Part shown: in pieces, positions 1 to 8,668 of the stretch | How positions within the stretch are numbered: position 1 is the first letter of the stretch | Layout of the letters: the number at the start of each line of letters is the position of its first letter | Assembly (NCBI RefSeq): GCF_026802175.1 | Contig: NZ_CP113797.1 | Coordinates: 969,026-1,033,025 of the forward strand | Source of the DNA: Thermocoleostomius sinensis A174 | GTDB taxonomy: Bacteria > Cyanobacteriota > Cyanobacteriia > Elainellales > Elainellaceae | Reading direction: 5' to 3' | Length of the DNA: 64,000 bases | The notes under the pieces: model-generated | What the model saw: the letters and a program-made list of their open reading frames with translations, nothing else | Databases searched by the model: none | What the model was told of the DNA's origin: nothing | Program-made: the position numbers and the translations under genes

Positions 1-228
1 GTATTGGCAACGGATGACGGTGCAGCAAGAAGATTTGCTCAAGAGCGAAGTATTCGCCTTACGGGAAGCTTGGGCATTCTGATCAAGGCGGCTCAGCAAG
101 GAGTTGTTCGGTTAACCGAGGCGGATGCACTCCATGCTCGAATGATTGATGAAGGCTATCGCTCGCCTCTCCCCTACGAAAACGGTATTTCTGGCTATCT
201 CAATCGGCAACAAACAAGGGATAACTGA
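1..228 (+). CDS. PIN-domain toxin-like protein (DUF3368 type), C-terminal fragment
   Basis: The reading frame is open at the window edge, so the true start lies to the left; about 75 C-terminal residues are visible. The stretch TDDGAARR...GSLGILIKAA, then a segment rich in Leu/Thr/Glu and a terminal YRSPLPYENG, resembles the end of DUF3368/PIN-fold proteins, which in VapBC-like modules act as ribonuclease toxins. Asp residues near the edge would belong to the acidic metal site. Only 3 bp separate its stop from the next gene, so it may be cotranscribed with the methylase. Its antitoxin would lie outside the window. The assignment is from partial sequence and is moderately sure. Confidence 0.55.
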   Translation, partial: VLATDDGAARRFAQERSIRLTGSLGILIKAAQQGVVRLTEADALHARMIDEGYRSPLPYENGISGYLNRQQTRDN

Positions 229-231
229 CCC

Positions 232-423
232 ATGACTGACTCCACTCCCAAACGCAAACCCGTCTTCATCGAAAAAATTATGCCTGTGACGCTGCTGAAT
301 GAGCAGGTGTATTACGAGCATGGGGGCAATCCCTTCAAAGGCTTGCATCGGTGGTATTCACGGAAGCCGTTGTCGTTTAGTCGAGCGAGTGTGTTGGGAT
401 CGCTGCTACCTCTGCGGATGTGA
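232..423 (+). pseudogene. DUF1156 N-terminal piece of the COG1743 DNA methylase, split by a frameshift
   Basis: This frame encodes the conserved start of COG1743 methylases: EKIMPVTLLNEQVYYEHGG, then an HRWYSRKPLSFSRASVLGSLL segment typical of the DUF1156 domain. It then runs into a stop at 421. The remainder of the enzyme continues at once in another frame from about position 399. The two frames are one gene interrupted around 391-411. Either one missing base or a 7-base loss fits the frame change. Unless the break is a sequencing error or is bypassed, the enzyme lacks its N-terminal domain. Confidence 0.75.
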
Positions 424-3074
424 CGATCGAGGAGTTTGAGTATCTGCTGGGGCTGAATCGTCGGGTGGCGGGAATGCAGGACAAGACGACGAAGCTGTAT
501 AAGACTCCGCCTTCGCCCGATCGCATCCAGAAGGTGCAGGAACTCTGTGAGCAAATGTGGGGCACGAAAACGCCAACGGTGTTGGATGCGTTTGCGGGGG
601 GCGGCAGCATTCCGTTTGAGGCGGCGCGGTATGGGTTGAATGTGCTGGCTTCGGATCTGAACCCGGTGGCAGTGGTGACAATGAAGGCGGCGATCGAGTA
701 TCCGCTGAAGTTTGGGGCAGATCTTCAGGTGGAGATTGATAAGTGGGTGAAGTGGGTGGGGGATGAGGCAGAAAAACGTCTTGCCCCGTTTTTTCCATCA
801 TTGCCAGGGGAGAAAGTTCAAGCTTACTTCTGGGCACATACAGTCATGTGTCCTAACTGTCAGTCTGTTGTTCCTTTAAGTCCTACCTGGTGGGTTGATA
901 AATCTCCTGCCTCTGCAAAAAAAGGTGAATGGTGTGCTGTTTACCCCATTTCTGATCTAGAAAACAAACGAGTTTGTTTTGAAATGATTCGAGGTAAAAA
1001 GGGTTCAGCAACAACCATACAAACATCTACTGGAGAATATGATCCATTAACACAAGCAACAATTAGTCGAGGTACTGGAAGATGTTTGAACTGTGGAAAT
1101 ATTATTGAGGACGAGGCTATTAAATCATTTGCTCAGTCTTGCGGGTTGGGTGATCAATTATATGCAGTAGCTTTTAAGAAGAGTAATGGGTCTCTTCAAT
1201 TTAGAATTCCCGTAGACCTAGATTTTGAAGGTATCCAAAAAGCTGAAGAGTCTCTATCTAAAAAAAGGATTGAGTGGGAGTTATCTGGTTTCATTCCTAC
1301 CCAGGAAATTCCTTCTAATACTCACAGGGGTACAGATATGTATCTCTATGGAATCTACCATTGGCAGAAATTATTCAATGACCGCCAACTTCTGACATTA
1401 GCAACCTATGTAGAGCTTATTAACGAAGCAAAGGAAGAAATTCAAAAAAGTTATGAATCTGGAGTAGCTCAGGTTTTGTTAGCCTATTTAGCCCTTGCTT
1501 TTGATCGTTGCGTTGACCGCAATTCTCGTTTGGGACATTGGAGTTCTGCTTCTAATATGTCTTTTCATGGTGCTTTGGCACAGCATTCCCTGAACTTAAT
1601 GTGGAATTATTATGAAACTACAGGAAGCTCTAGATTGTGGCAATCGTATTCTCAGAGCATAAGAAATGAATATAGTGATCTATGCTCTTTATTAGATGTC
1701 AGTAGTCAGTTTAATATTCTTGTTGATAAAGACTCTGCTGTTGATATTCAGGTTTCTCTAGCGTCTGCTGATAGCTTAATTCATATTGCTAACAAATCTA
1801 TTGATGTAGTTGTAACTGATCCTCCTTACTATGACGCAATTAGGTATGGTGAAATTTCTGATTTCTTCTATGTCTGGCTGAGAGCAAATCTGTTAGATAT
1901 TTTTCCAAATCTATTTTTCAATGAATTAACTGATAAAGATAATGAAGCGATCGCCAACCCTGGACGATTCCGCAACATGGGAGCCTCGCCCGAAGAACTT
2001 GCCAATCAGGACTATGAAGCAAAAATGGCACTCGCCTTTGCCGAATACTACCGAGTCCTGCGCGACGATGGCGTGATGACCGTCCAGTTCAACCATAAAG
2101 ACTCCGGCGCATGGGATGTTCTCGCCAAATCCCTGATTGATGCCGGGTTTGAAATCACCGCATCCTGGGCAGTCAGCACCGAAAACCCACAAAACCTGCA
2201 CCAGGCACAGAAAAACTCTGTCTCTAGCACCGTCCTCCTCGTCTGCCGCAAACGCGCCCCCAACGCCGGACAAGCCTGGTGGGATGACCTCCGCCCCGAT
2301 GTCGCCAACCTCGTCGAACAACGCGCCCCCGAATTTGAAGCCAACGACATCACGGGCATCGACCTCTACCTGAGTGCTTTCGGTCCCGCCCTCAACGTCT
2401 TCTCCCGCAACTATCCCATCCTCGACTCCTCCGGTAACGAAGTCCGCCCCGAAGAAGCCTTTGCCGAAGCCCGTCGCGCCATTGCCAACTACCGCTTCCG
2501 CAAACTCGCCCAAACCGACACCGCTGGATTCGACCCCCTCACCACCTGGTATATGCTCGCCTGGGATGCCTTCCGCGCCCGCGAATTCCCCTTCGATGAT
2601 GCCCGTCAGCTTGCCTTGGCAGTCGGAGGCTTCAACGTCGCAGACCTGGCAAAAACCTACAAACTGCTCGACTCCACCAGCGGCACCTGCAAATTCCTCA
2701 CCCCCCAACAACGCCACAAAAAACGCGCCTTCTCCCTGGTCGAAGAAGAATTTTCCGCCCGCTATCTCATTGATGCCCTCCACGCCATCATCACTCTGTA
2801 CCTGGAAGAACAGGCGATCGAACCCGTCCGCCGCTTCCTCAAATCAACTGGGTTACTGAGTAATGACTTATTTATGCGATCGTGGGAAGTCGCCCTCAAA
2901 GTCATCCCCCGTATCGGCGACGAACGCAAACGTATCCCCGAAGAAAAAGCTCTCGCGGATTTGTGGTTGGCAATGGATGAGATCAAAGCCAAAGTCGTCT
3001 ACGTTCAGCCCGAACTAGACTTAGGGTACGGGCAGCAAACCCTGAATTTTGATGCGATCGCGGAGGATACCTAA
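420..3074 (+). CDS. Adenine-specific DNA methylase with Zn-ribbon (COG1743/DUF1156), main part
   Basis: The 884-residue frame holds the SAM-binding motif DAFAGGGS near residues 56-63, a Zn-ribbon formed by CPNC (144-147) and CLNC (222-225), and the catalytic DPPYY motif at 467-471. A large helical C-terminal part follows. These features define COG1743 methylases, which methylate adenine N6 and are usually found in defence islands beside helicases. The listed GTG start at 420 is only the first possible start after the frameshift; the native N-terminus is at 232. Base use changes sharply: about 420-800 is G-rich at third positions, 800-1940 is AT-rich, 1940-3060 is C-rich. That pattern suggests exchange of the central region. 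The next gene starts 2 bp after the stop, so this is the first long gene of an operon. Confidence 0.85.
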   Translation: MTIEEFEYLLGLNRRVAGMQDKTTKLYKTPPSPDRIQKVQELCEQMWGTKTPTVLDAFAGGGSIPFEAARYGLNVLASDLNPVAVVTMKAAIEYPLKFGADLQVEIDKWVKWVGDEAEKRLAPFFPSLPGEKVQAYFWAHTVMCPNCQSVVPLSPTWWVDKSPASAKKGEWCAVYPISDLENKRVCFEMIRGKKGSATTIQTSTGEYDPLTQATISRGTGRCLNCGNIIEDEAIKSFAQSCGLGDQLYAVAFKKSNGSLQFRIPVDLDFEGIQKAEESLSKKRIEWELSGFIPTQEIPSNTHRGTDMYLYGIYHWQKLFNDRQLLTLATYVELINEAKEEIQKSYESGVAQVLLAYLALAFDRCVDRNSRLGHWSSASNMSFHGALAQHSLNLMWNYYETTGSSRLWQSYSQSIRNEYSDLCSLLDVSSQFNILVDKDSAVDIQVSLASADSLIHIANKSIDVVVTDPPYYDAIRYGEISDFFYVWLRANLLDIFPNLFFNELTDKDNEAIANPGRFRNMGASPEELANQDYEAKMALAFAEYYRVLRDDGVMTVQFNHKDSGAWDVLAKSLIDAGFEITASWAVSTENPQNLHQAQKNSVSSTVLLVCRKRAPNAGQAWWDDLRPDVANLVEQRAPEFEANDITGIDLYLSAFGPALNVFSRNYPILDSSGNEVRPEEAFAEARRAIANYRFRKLAQTDTAGFDPLTTWYMLAWDAFRAREFPFDDARQLALAVGGFNVADLAKTYKLLDSTSGTCKFLTPQQRHKKRAFSLVEEEFSARYLIDALHAIITLYLEEQAIEPVRRFLKSTGLLSNDLFMRSWEVALKVIPRIGDERKRIPEEKALADLWLAMDEIKAKVVYVQPELDLGYGQQTLNFDAIAEDT

Positions 3075-3075
3075 G

Positions 3076-3702
3076 ATGAAATCTCCTGTATTTCAAAAAA
3101 GAGATTTTTCTCAGGTCAATCTGAAAGAGGCATTTGAGCGGCTTCAACTCACTCGCCTCATTCCCTGGAAGATTGATTGTTCGGCAATCACTCCTACTGA
3201 TTTCTTTTGGCAATATCTCGATCGCTTGCAGTGTTTTAGCCTTCATGAAGGAAGAGAGGCAAAACAACCCTTCATTGATGCAATCTGCCAGGAGGCACTA
3301 TCGGGGTTCACTAGTCTTAAATGTTGGAAGGGTGCAGTCCTAAAGAGCAACGACTTACGCTGCAAGCTTCAATATTTGTTTACTTCAAAGAAAAGTGGCT
3401 TAGAACCCCCCTTTCTTCTTTCTATTGCTGAAGCCTATCAGGATGACTTTGAGCAGGGTTTAGCTCGATGCCTGGTTGAGATGCAAGTCTGTCAATGGCA
3501 GAACCGTCAAGCCAATCATGAAATTGATGTGTTTGGAATCGTCACCAATGGCGAAGGTTGGCGATTCTATCGACTGACTATCACTGGAGAGGTTTACGAA
3601 ACCCCAGTTTATTCGGTTGGCGACATGGATCTTTTACTTGGGCGATTACGCCACATTTTTGAACGTTGTGAGCAAAACTTGCTTCAAGACATCACGCCGT
3701 AA
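3076..3702 (+). CDS. Hypothetical protein, possible PD-(D/E)XK-like nuclease or accessory subunit
   Basis: The product has 208 residues when started at the ATG directly after the methylase stop; an upstream in-frame start would overlap that gene. No named family is recognised with certainty. The middle has KGAVLKSNDLRCKLQYLFT followed by an acidic helix EAYQDDFEQGLARCLVEMQ and later IDVFGIVTNGEGWRFYRL. The last motif (a strand with NG-WRFY) is typical of the core of restriction-endonuclease-like proteins that read type I R-subunit fashion. The 2-bp spacing to the methylase and the similar C-terminal motif in the next gene suggest the two small proteins are relatives or partners in the same restriction-like system. 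Confidence 0.6.
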   Translation: MKSPVFQKRDFSQVNLKEAFERLQLTRLIPWKIDCSAITPTDFFWQYLDRLQCFSLHEGREAKQPFIDAICQEALSGFTSLKCWKGAVLKSNDLRCKLQYLFTSKKSGLEPPFLLSIAEAYQDDFEQGLARCLVEMQVCQWQNRQANHEIDVFGIVTNGEGWRFYRLTITGEVYETPVYSVGDMDLLLGRLRHIFERCEQNLLQDITP

Positions 3703-3730
3703 AAACTGACTTTACTATCTGAGACTTCAC

Positions 3731-4363
3731 ATGACTAATATCATTGCGATCGCAGAAGGCATTACAACATTTCGACAGGTTGAAGAAAAATTAGGGTTAA
3801 CCCTGAGTGATGCCCGTGAGTTTTTTACTGAATGGATGGATGAACAACCTCAATTAACGGAATACGAACAAACTCGTGTTGACCAGATACGTTCTAATTA
3901 TCTTTATCAAGTCTCAGAAGGGATTCTTCTAGAAGAAACGATTAAGATGGTTGTTCTTTCTCCCGTACTGGAACTTGCTGGCTTCTACCAAGCTCCCTAC
4001 CGATTTCGGGCAGAAGTACCCGTCGAAATTGAAGCGCTGGGTGATGACGATGAAGTTTTACGAGGTCGGATTGATGCCCTGGTGCTGCAAAATAAGCTGT
4101 GGATTGTTCGAATTGAATCAGAGAAAACAACGTTTGATTTGGAATTGGCACTTCCTCAAACCTTAGCTTACATGGCAGCAAATCCAAAGCTCGAACAAGT
4201 TCTCTACGGCATGATCACCAACGGAAGCAGCCATTTGTTTGTTAAAACTTCAGGCAAACAATATGGAACCTCTGATGTGTTCTCAACGCGATCGCAGTAT
4301 CGCAACACACTTGGCGAAGTCTTGAAAATTCTGCGACATCTAGGTCGTTTAGTGGTGAGTTAA
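3731..4363 (+). CDS. Restriction endonuclease-like protein (type I R-subunit N-terminal fold)
   Basis: The 210-residue protein has an N-terminal helical part (residues 1-65), then PVLELAGFYQAPYRF, GRIDALVLQNKLWIVRIES-EK and a late LYGMITNGSSHLFVK. The order Asp (GRID), then a strand ending in Glu-Ser-Glu-Lys, then NG plus aromatic strand, matches the HSDR_N/PD-(D/E)XK nuclease fold. No translocase domain is attached. The probable role is DNA cleavage or substrate binding next to the methylase and helicase. It is 28 bp downstream of the preceding gene and 17 bp upstream of the antitoxin-like gene, consistent with one operon. Catalytic competence is inferred only from the residue pattern. Confidence 0.65.
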   Translation: MTNIIAIAEGITTFRQVEEKLGLTLSDAREFFTEWMDEQPQLTEYEQTRVDQIRSNYLYQVSEGILLEETIKMVVLSPVLELAGFYQAPYRFRAEVPVEIEALGDDDEVLRGRIDALVLQNKLWIVRIESEKTTFDLELALPQTLAYMAANPKLEQVLYGMITNGSSHLFVKTSGKQYGTSDVFSTRSQYRNTLGEVLKILRHLGRLVVS

Positions 4364-4380
4364 ATTGCAGGAGAAATTAT

Positions 4381-4755
4381 ATGAAAGTCAGAGGCATTAA
4401 GCGTGGACAAATTATTGAATTAGTTGAGGCGATCGATATTCCCGATGGCACAGAGGTTTCTGTTGAGATTGACGATCGCCAGTTGTTAACACCTGAGCAA
4501 CTTCAGAGAAGAATTCAAGAGTTTTTCAACTCACCTAAAGATCAAGCAGATCTCAAAGACTTAGCGACAACAATCGCCAAAATGGAAGCGGAAGAACGAG
4601 AAATGCTGGAACTCTACTACGGCAGTCGTGACGAGCTAGCTGATGGCGATCAGCGCCCTTTGACCAGCTTCATTGGATCTGCCAAAGGCAGTTTTGCTAC
4701 TCCCGAAGACGTTGATCAGTTCATTCGTCAGGAACGTGATGCATGGGAATCTTGA
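4381..4755 (+). CDS. Antitoxin-like protein (AbrB/VapB-like ends)
   Basis: The 124-residue product starts with MKVRGIKRGQIIELVEAIDI and a GTEVSVEI strand, as in AbrB-fold or DUF2281-like antitoxins. It ends in GSAKGSFATPEDVDQFIRQE, typical of toxin-binding tails of VapB-type antitoxins. The central part is helical and acidic. A VapC-like toxin would normally follow with overlapping codons. Here an ATG overlaps the end (4743) but opens only a 19-codon frame, so no intact toxin is present. It may be an orphan antitoxin, or its partner was lost when the helicase block was assembled. Confidence 0.6.
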   Translation: MKVRGIKRGQIIELVEAIDIPDGTEVSVEIDDRQLLTPEQLQRRIQEFFNSPKDQADLKDLATTIAKMEAEEREMLELYYGSRDELADGDQRPLTSFIGSAKGSFATPEDVDQFIRQERDAWES

Positions 4756-4844
4756 CGGCAATTCAAAAGTCTGTCGAATCTCCCTATTGTGATTCTGTCT
4801 GAGGTCACTCCGTGATGATTAATTTCCCCAATTGTGCCTAGGCT

Positions 4845-7800
4845 ATGCCCTATCTCCTGCGTAATCACCCCTGGAAAATCAGCTACTCGAACGACGAAAA
4901 CAATCCCGTCGCGGACTTCTACATTCCTGCGTTGGAATGTGCGATTCAGTACGATCGCAAATCTGGCTTCTTCAACAGCACCATTCTCAGCAAAGTAGCA
5001 CGAGGACTGGGAGCCATGTTGCAAAACCAGGGACAGATACGGCTAGTTATGGGTTGCCAGTTCAGCCCGGAAGATTTGCAGGCAATCAAGCAGGGATACC
5101 AATTGCGAGAGGTACTGACTCAACGACTGGATGCCGATCTTCAGCCACCTAAAAACTTTGCCCAACTCAAACATTTCGAGATTCTCAGTTGGCTAATTCA
5201 GAATCAATACCTCGATATTCGCATCGCCATTTCCCTCAAGTCAGACGGGACACCCGAAGAGAGCGAACGCCAACTTGATCCTAACCGTATCTTCCACGAA
5301 AAGGTTGGCATCATTACCGACGCAAACGGTGATCAGCTTGCCTTCAGTGGCTCTAATAACGAGTCGATCGGCGGCTGGCAAGCGAACATTGAGTCTTTCC
5401 ACGTCTATCTCGCTTGGGAAGGTGGGCGAGATCTAGAACGGGTGCAGCTTGAGATTATCCGGTTCGAGAAACTTTGGACGAATCAGATGCCAGGTGTGCG
5501 AGTGTTTGAAGTGCCTGAAGCCGTCAAACATAAGCTCCTACGTTACACCCCCTCTACTCAGCCTACTTGGAACCAACAAGTCGAATTTGATACCCGCCCT
5601 TTGAAGGACGTGGAGAAGGGGAGCGCAAAGGACACTGAGAGTGAGGAAGAGCAGATCCCCGCGTCTCCGTGTCTCCCTGTCGCCATGTCCTCTGAGGACT
5701 GGGAACGGGAGCATTCAGCTTTCGTGAAACTTGCCAACCTTCATCAAGAAGCAGGCTGCCTTGATTTCTCAATCAAATCTATACCCGTCAACCCATGGCC
5801 CCATCAACTCAAAATTCTTCGTCGTGTTGCTCAAGACTTTCCTCGTAGCTATCTGATTGCCGATGAGGTTGGTTTAGGAAAGACGATCGAAACTGGGCTA
5901 ATTCTCCGCTACCTGCTGCTTGCCCAAAAGGTCAAACGAGTATTAGTCTTGGCTCCTGCTAGCGTTCAACCTCAATGGCAAACTGAATTACGAGAGAAAT
6001 TTAATCTCCATTTCTGGTCGTTGATTCAAGGTGAACTGAAAGATCCTTACGGTTATTCGTCAATCGTCAATCGTCATTTGTCGTTTGCAGATAGCCAAGG
6101 TCAAGTGACAAATGACAATATCTGGAATACCCAAAATCTGATTCTTGCATCCAGCCATCTCATTCGTCGCAAAGAGCGGATGCAAGAACTCCTCCAAGCC
6201 GAACCTTGGGATCTCATTGTTCTTGATGAAGCCCATCATGCCCGCCGCAAAAGTCCTCAAGCTCGAAAAGACACTCCCAACCGCCTACTCGAACTGATGC
6301 GCCAACTGCGGAAAAGAACGAAAGCATTACTGCTCCTCTCCGCCACTCCCATGCAAATTGATTCGATCGAAGTCTTTGATCTACTCAGCCTGTTAGGACT
6401 AGAAGGACACTGGCAGTACAGCGACAACTTCTGCAACTACTTTGCTGCCCTGACCGATAAACCCGACCGTTTCATTCTAGAGTTCTGGCAGCAAATGTCT
6501 ACGGATTATTTTGCTCTTGGTGGTCAAGCCTGTCCTCGATTACAACAGCATTTAGAAAAGAAAGACCGTCTGCTGACCTATCGCCTGCAAGACATTTGGA
6601 AAGACGGACGAAAAATCATCAATAGTAAACAGCTACTTGAAGATGAACCGTTTCTCGCAACCTCCCGCCAATACCTGACCACCAACACCCCACTGAAGGA
6701 CAAAATGTTTCGCCACACCCGCGATACCCTGCGGCAATACTATCGTCGGGGACTGCTAGAGCGCGATATTCCTGTGCGGGAAGTGTGGGACAACGCAATT
6801 GTGCTGGAACCCAACCGAGAAGCAACACTTTACCGCGCTGTCAGTGATTACGTTCGTCACTTCTATCGATTGGCACAGAAAGAGAATCGCAAAGCGTTGG
6901 GCTTTCTCATGACCCTCTACCGCAAACGCCTGACCAGTTCTTTCTACGCCGTGCAACAATCTTTGCAACGCCGTCTAGATGCGCTACTCACTCAACAAGG
7001 GAACGGACTCACCGCTGATGATCTTACGGAACTGGATGATGCAGAGGATGCCGTCATTGAAGGATTAGAGTCTTATCTGGAACCGATTGACCCAAAAGAA
7101 ATTCAATATCTTGAAGACCTACTGCGTCAGTTTGACAACACCGGAGAAGATACCAAATGTGCCCGCTTCATCACCATGCTACGGCGAGAATTGAACGAAC
7201 GAGAAAGTGCGATCGTTTTCACCCAATACACCGACACAATGGACTACTTGCGGGACTTTCTCAGTTCTAGTTTCGGTAGCTTAATTGCCTGCTACTCTGG
7301 TCGCAGTGGCGAACTGTATCGAAACGGGAAATGGCAGACCGTGCCCAAAGAAGACATCAAACATCGCTTCCGAGAAGGAGACATTAAACTTCTACTATGC
7401 ACCGAATCTGCCAGTGAAGGCTTAAACTTGCAAACCTGTGGGGTGCTGTTCAACTATGATATGCCCTGGAACCCGATGCGAGTCGAGCAGCGGATCGGAC
7501 GAATCGATCGAATTGGGCAGCGGTACACTACTGTAAGAATTCATAACTTTTACTACGACGGTACAGTAGAGGCAAAGGTGTACAAGAAACTGCGCGATCG
7601 CATCAATGCCTTTGCAACGGTTGTTGGCAACCTGCAACCCATCCTGGCAACAGTGCCAACCTTCCTAGAACGTGCGGTCATGAGCGCTGATCCGCAAGAA
7701 GAAGATGTCCTGCTCTCCGAATTTGATCACACTTTAGATACCCCACTCCTTCGTCCTGCCTTGGATGAAATGGTAGTTATGGATGTAGAGGCTGATCTGA

Positions 7801-8087
7801 CCGCAATCAGAGAACCCATTCCTCCTACACCCACAACCCCTGAGGCGATCGAACACCTGTTCACCACTTTGGCTCTGGCGCAAGCCGTTGGAGCAGTCTT
7901 TGAGCGACAAAGCTCCAATACTTGGAAACTTATGTACAGGCAGCAAACCTACGCTGTCACCTTTTACCCCGATCGCTTCGATGAGTTTCCCTCACTACGA
8001 CTCATGAGTTTTGGTGAACCGTTATTTGAAGAATTGCTTCAGCACATCATCTGTTACACACCGACATCAAGCTCTGACCTTCCCTAA
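4845..8087 (+). CDS. SNF2/HepA-type helicase with N-terminal PLD-like domain
   Basis: The 1080-residue protein begins with a phospholipase-D-like module (about 20-230) containing FHEKVGIITD, with H151 and K153 of an HxK motif, and then FSGSNNES. The SNF2 ATPase follows: GLGKT at 343-347, DEAHH at 461-465, LLSATPMQ, and the C-terminal motifs CTESASEGLNLQ and EQRIGRIDRIGQ near residue 880. Such PLD-helicase fusions act with DNA methylases in restriction-like and DISARM-like defence islands. Two stretches inside the gene (5598-5692 and about 6056-6120) look like dispersed non-coding cyanobacterial repeats that inserted without breaking the frame. The start ATG follows a short gap after the antitoxin gene. 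The helicase assignment is secure; nuclease activity of the PLD part is inferred. Confidence 0.9.
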   Translation: MPYLLRNHPWKISYSNDENNPVADFYIPALECAIQYDRKSGFFNSTILSKVARGLGAMLQNQGQIRLVMGCQFSPEDLQAIKQGYQLREVLTQRLDADLQPPKNFAQLKHFEILSWLIQNQYLDIRIAISLKSDGTPEESERQLDPNRIFHEKVGIITDANGDQLAFSGSNNESIGGWQANIESFHVYLAWEGGRDLERVQLEIIRFEKLWTNQMPGVRVFEVPEAVKHKLLRYTPSTQPTWNQQVEFDTRPLKDVEKGSAKDTESEEEQIPASPCLPVAMSSEDWEREHSAFVKLANLHQEAGCLDFSIKSIPVNPWPHQLKILRRVAQDFPRSYLIADEVGLGKTIETGLILRYLLLAQKVKRVLVLAPASVQPQWQTELREKFNLHFWSLIQGELKDPYGYSSIVNRHLSFADSQGQVTNDNIWNTQNLILASSHLIRRKERMQELLQAEPWDLIVLDEAHHARRKSPQARKDTPNRLLELMRQLRKRTKALLLLSATPMQIDSIEVFDLLSLLGLEGHWQYSDNFCNYFAALTDKPDRFILEFWQQMSTDYFALGGQACPRLQQHLEKKDRLLTYRLQDIWKDGRKIINSKQLLEDEPFLATSRQYLTTNTPLKDKMFRHTRDTLRQYYRRGLLERDIPVREVWDNAIVLEPNREATLYRAVSDYVRHFYRLAQKENRKALGFLMTLYRKRLTSSFYAVQQSLQRRLDALLTQQGNGLTADDLTELDDAEDAVIEGLESYLEPIDPKEIQYLEDLLRQFDNTGEDTKCARFITMLRRELNERESAIVFTQYTDTMDYLRDFLSSSFGSLIACYSGRSGELYRNGKWQTVPKEDIKHRFREGDIKLLLCTESASEGLNLQTCGVLFNYDMPWNPMRVEQRIGRIDRIGQRYTTVRIHNFYYDGTVEAKVYKKLRDRINAFATVVGNLQPILATVPTFLERAVMSADPQEEDVLLSEFDHTLDTPLLRPALDEMVVMDVEADLTAIREPIPPTPTTPEAIEHLFTTLALAQAVGAVFERQSSNTWKLMYRQQTYAVTFYPDRFDEFPSLRLMSFGEPLFEELLQHIICYTPTSSSDLP
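6056..6120. repeat. Repeat with inverted arms embedded in the helicase gene
   Basis: Tandem TCAATCG units are followed by GTCATTTGTC (6073-6082) and its exact inverse GACAAATGAC (6107-6116) with 24 bases between. This pattern is typical of intergenic short repeats in cyanobacteria, yet it lies in frame inside a coding sequence. Confidence 0.6.
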
Positions 8088-8154
8088 AGCCGATCGCCTT
8101 CTACCTGGAAAAAATAAACCCAGCAAGGTTCGCATCTGCTCTACTCATTGACAT

Positions 8155-8532
8155 TCACTTATCCAGATCAGCCATGCGGACGAGCAATTCCAGCAATGGC
8201 ATTTCCAGAACTTCGACTGGCGTGAGATTCAGTTTTGCCAAAGTTTCAGGACTCATGAGCTGCTTCACGGGTTGACGTAAATCGATCGCCCCTCGCCCCA
8301 AAGACTCGACTAGTTCGCTAGCCGATAGTCCCTTAGCACCCGTTCCCCGTGCTCCATCCGCAAGTGTCTGAAAGCCTTTCCAACCATCATCGGTAACAGT
8401 AATAGCGCGAGTTTTCTTCGGCTGGTCATACGCGAGTGGCCTGCCCTCGTGGGTCAGGTTTGCTAGGGAACGTGGATTCGTTTGGGGTTTCTTCCCTCGA
8501 CGATCATCCGGATCTTTTTGCTTGGGGGTCAT
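8155..8532 (-). CDS. Hypothetical protein, possible ribbon-helix-helix-type regulator
   Basis: The 125-residue protein has a basic, disordered N-terminus (KQKDPDDRRGKK), then ITVTDDGWKGFQTLADGARG and SASELVESLGRGAIDL, and a Leu-rich tail. The strand-helix-helix order with a ...LSASELVE... second helix resembles ribbon-helix-helix DNA-binding proteins of plasmids, but no specific family is recognised. It is convergent with the helicase and divergent from the gene at 8931. The spacer to that gene contains two strong palindromes that could be its operators. A role in island copy control or self-regulation is inference. Confidence 0.5.
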   Translation of the reverse strand: MTPKQKDPDDRRGKKPQTNPRSLANLTHEGRPLAYDQPKKTRAITVTDDGWKGFQTLADGARGTGAKGLSASELVESLGRGAIDLRQPVKQLMSPETLAKLNLTPVEVLEMPLLELLVRMADLDK

Positions 8533-8601
8533 GACATTGCCTATTAGGATGAGCTTTCTACATTAAGCTTCTGTCCTCAGCAGATCAAGCAAGCACTCTA
8601 T

Positions 8602-8615
8602 TTTCTATATAGAAA
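8602..8615. promoter_or_regulatory. Perfect 14-bp palindrome, operator candidate
   Basis: TTTCTATATAGAAA is its own reverse complement and lies 70 bp upstream of the start of the leftward gene ending at 8155, in the divergent spacer. Size and position suit a dimeric repressor site. Confidence 0.4.
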
Positions 8616-8668
8616 GTCGATAAAGAATTGTGAAATTACTGGTTTTTTAGAAGCAAACCCTTCCCTTT

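Noticed and set aside
1926-2783. Long minus-strand open frame (285 codons) opposite the methylase
   Set aside because: It is a shadow of the C-rich codon use of the methylase; the composition is Gly/Val/Phe-heavy with no domain character.
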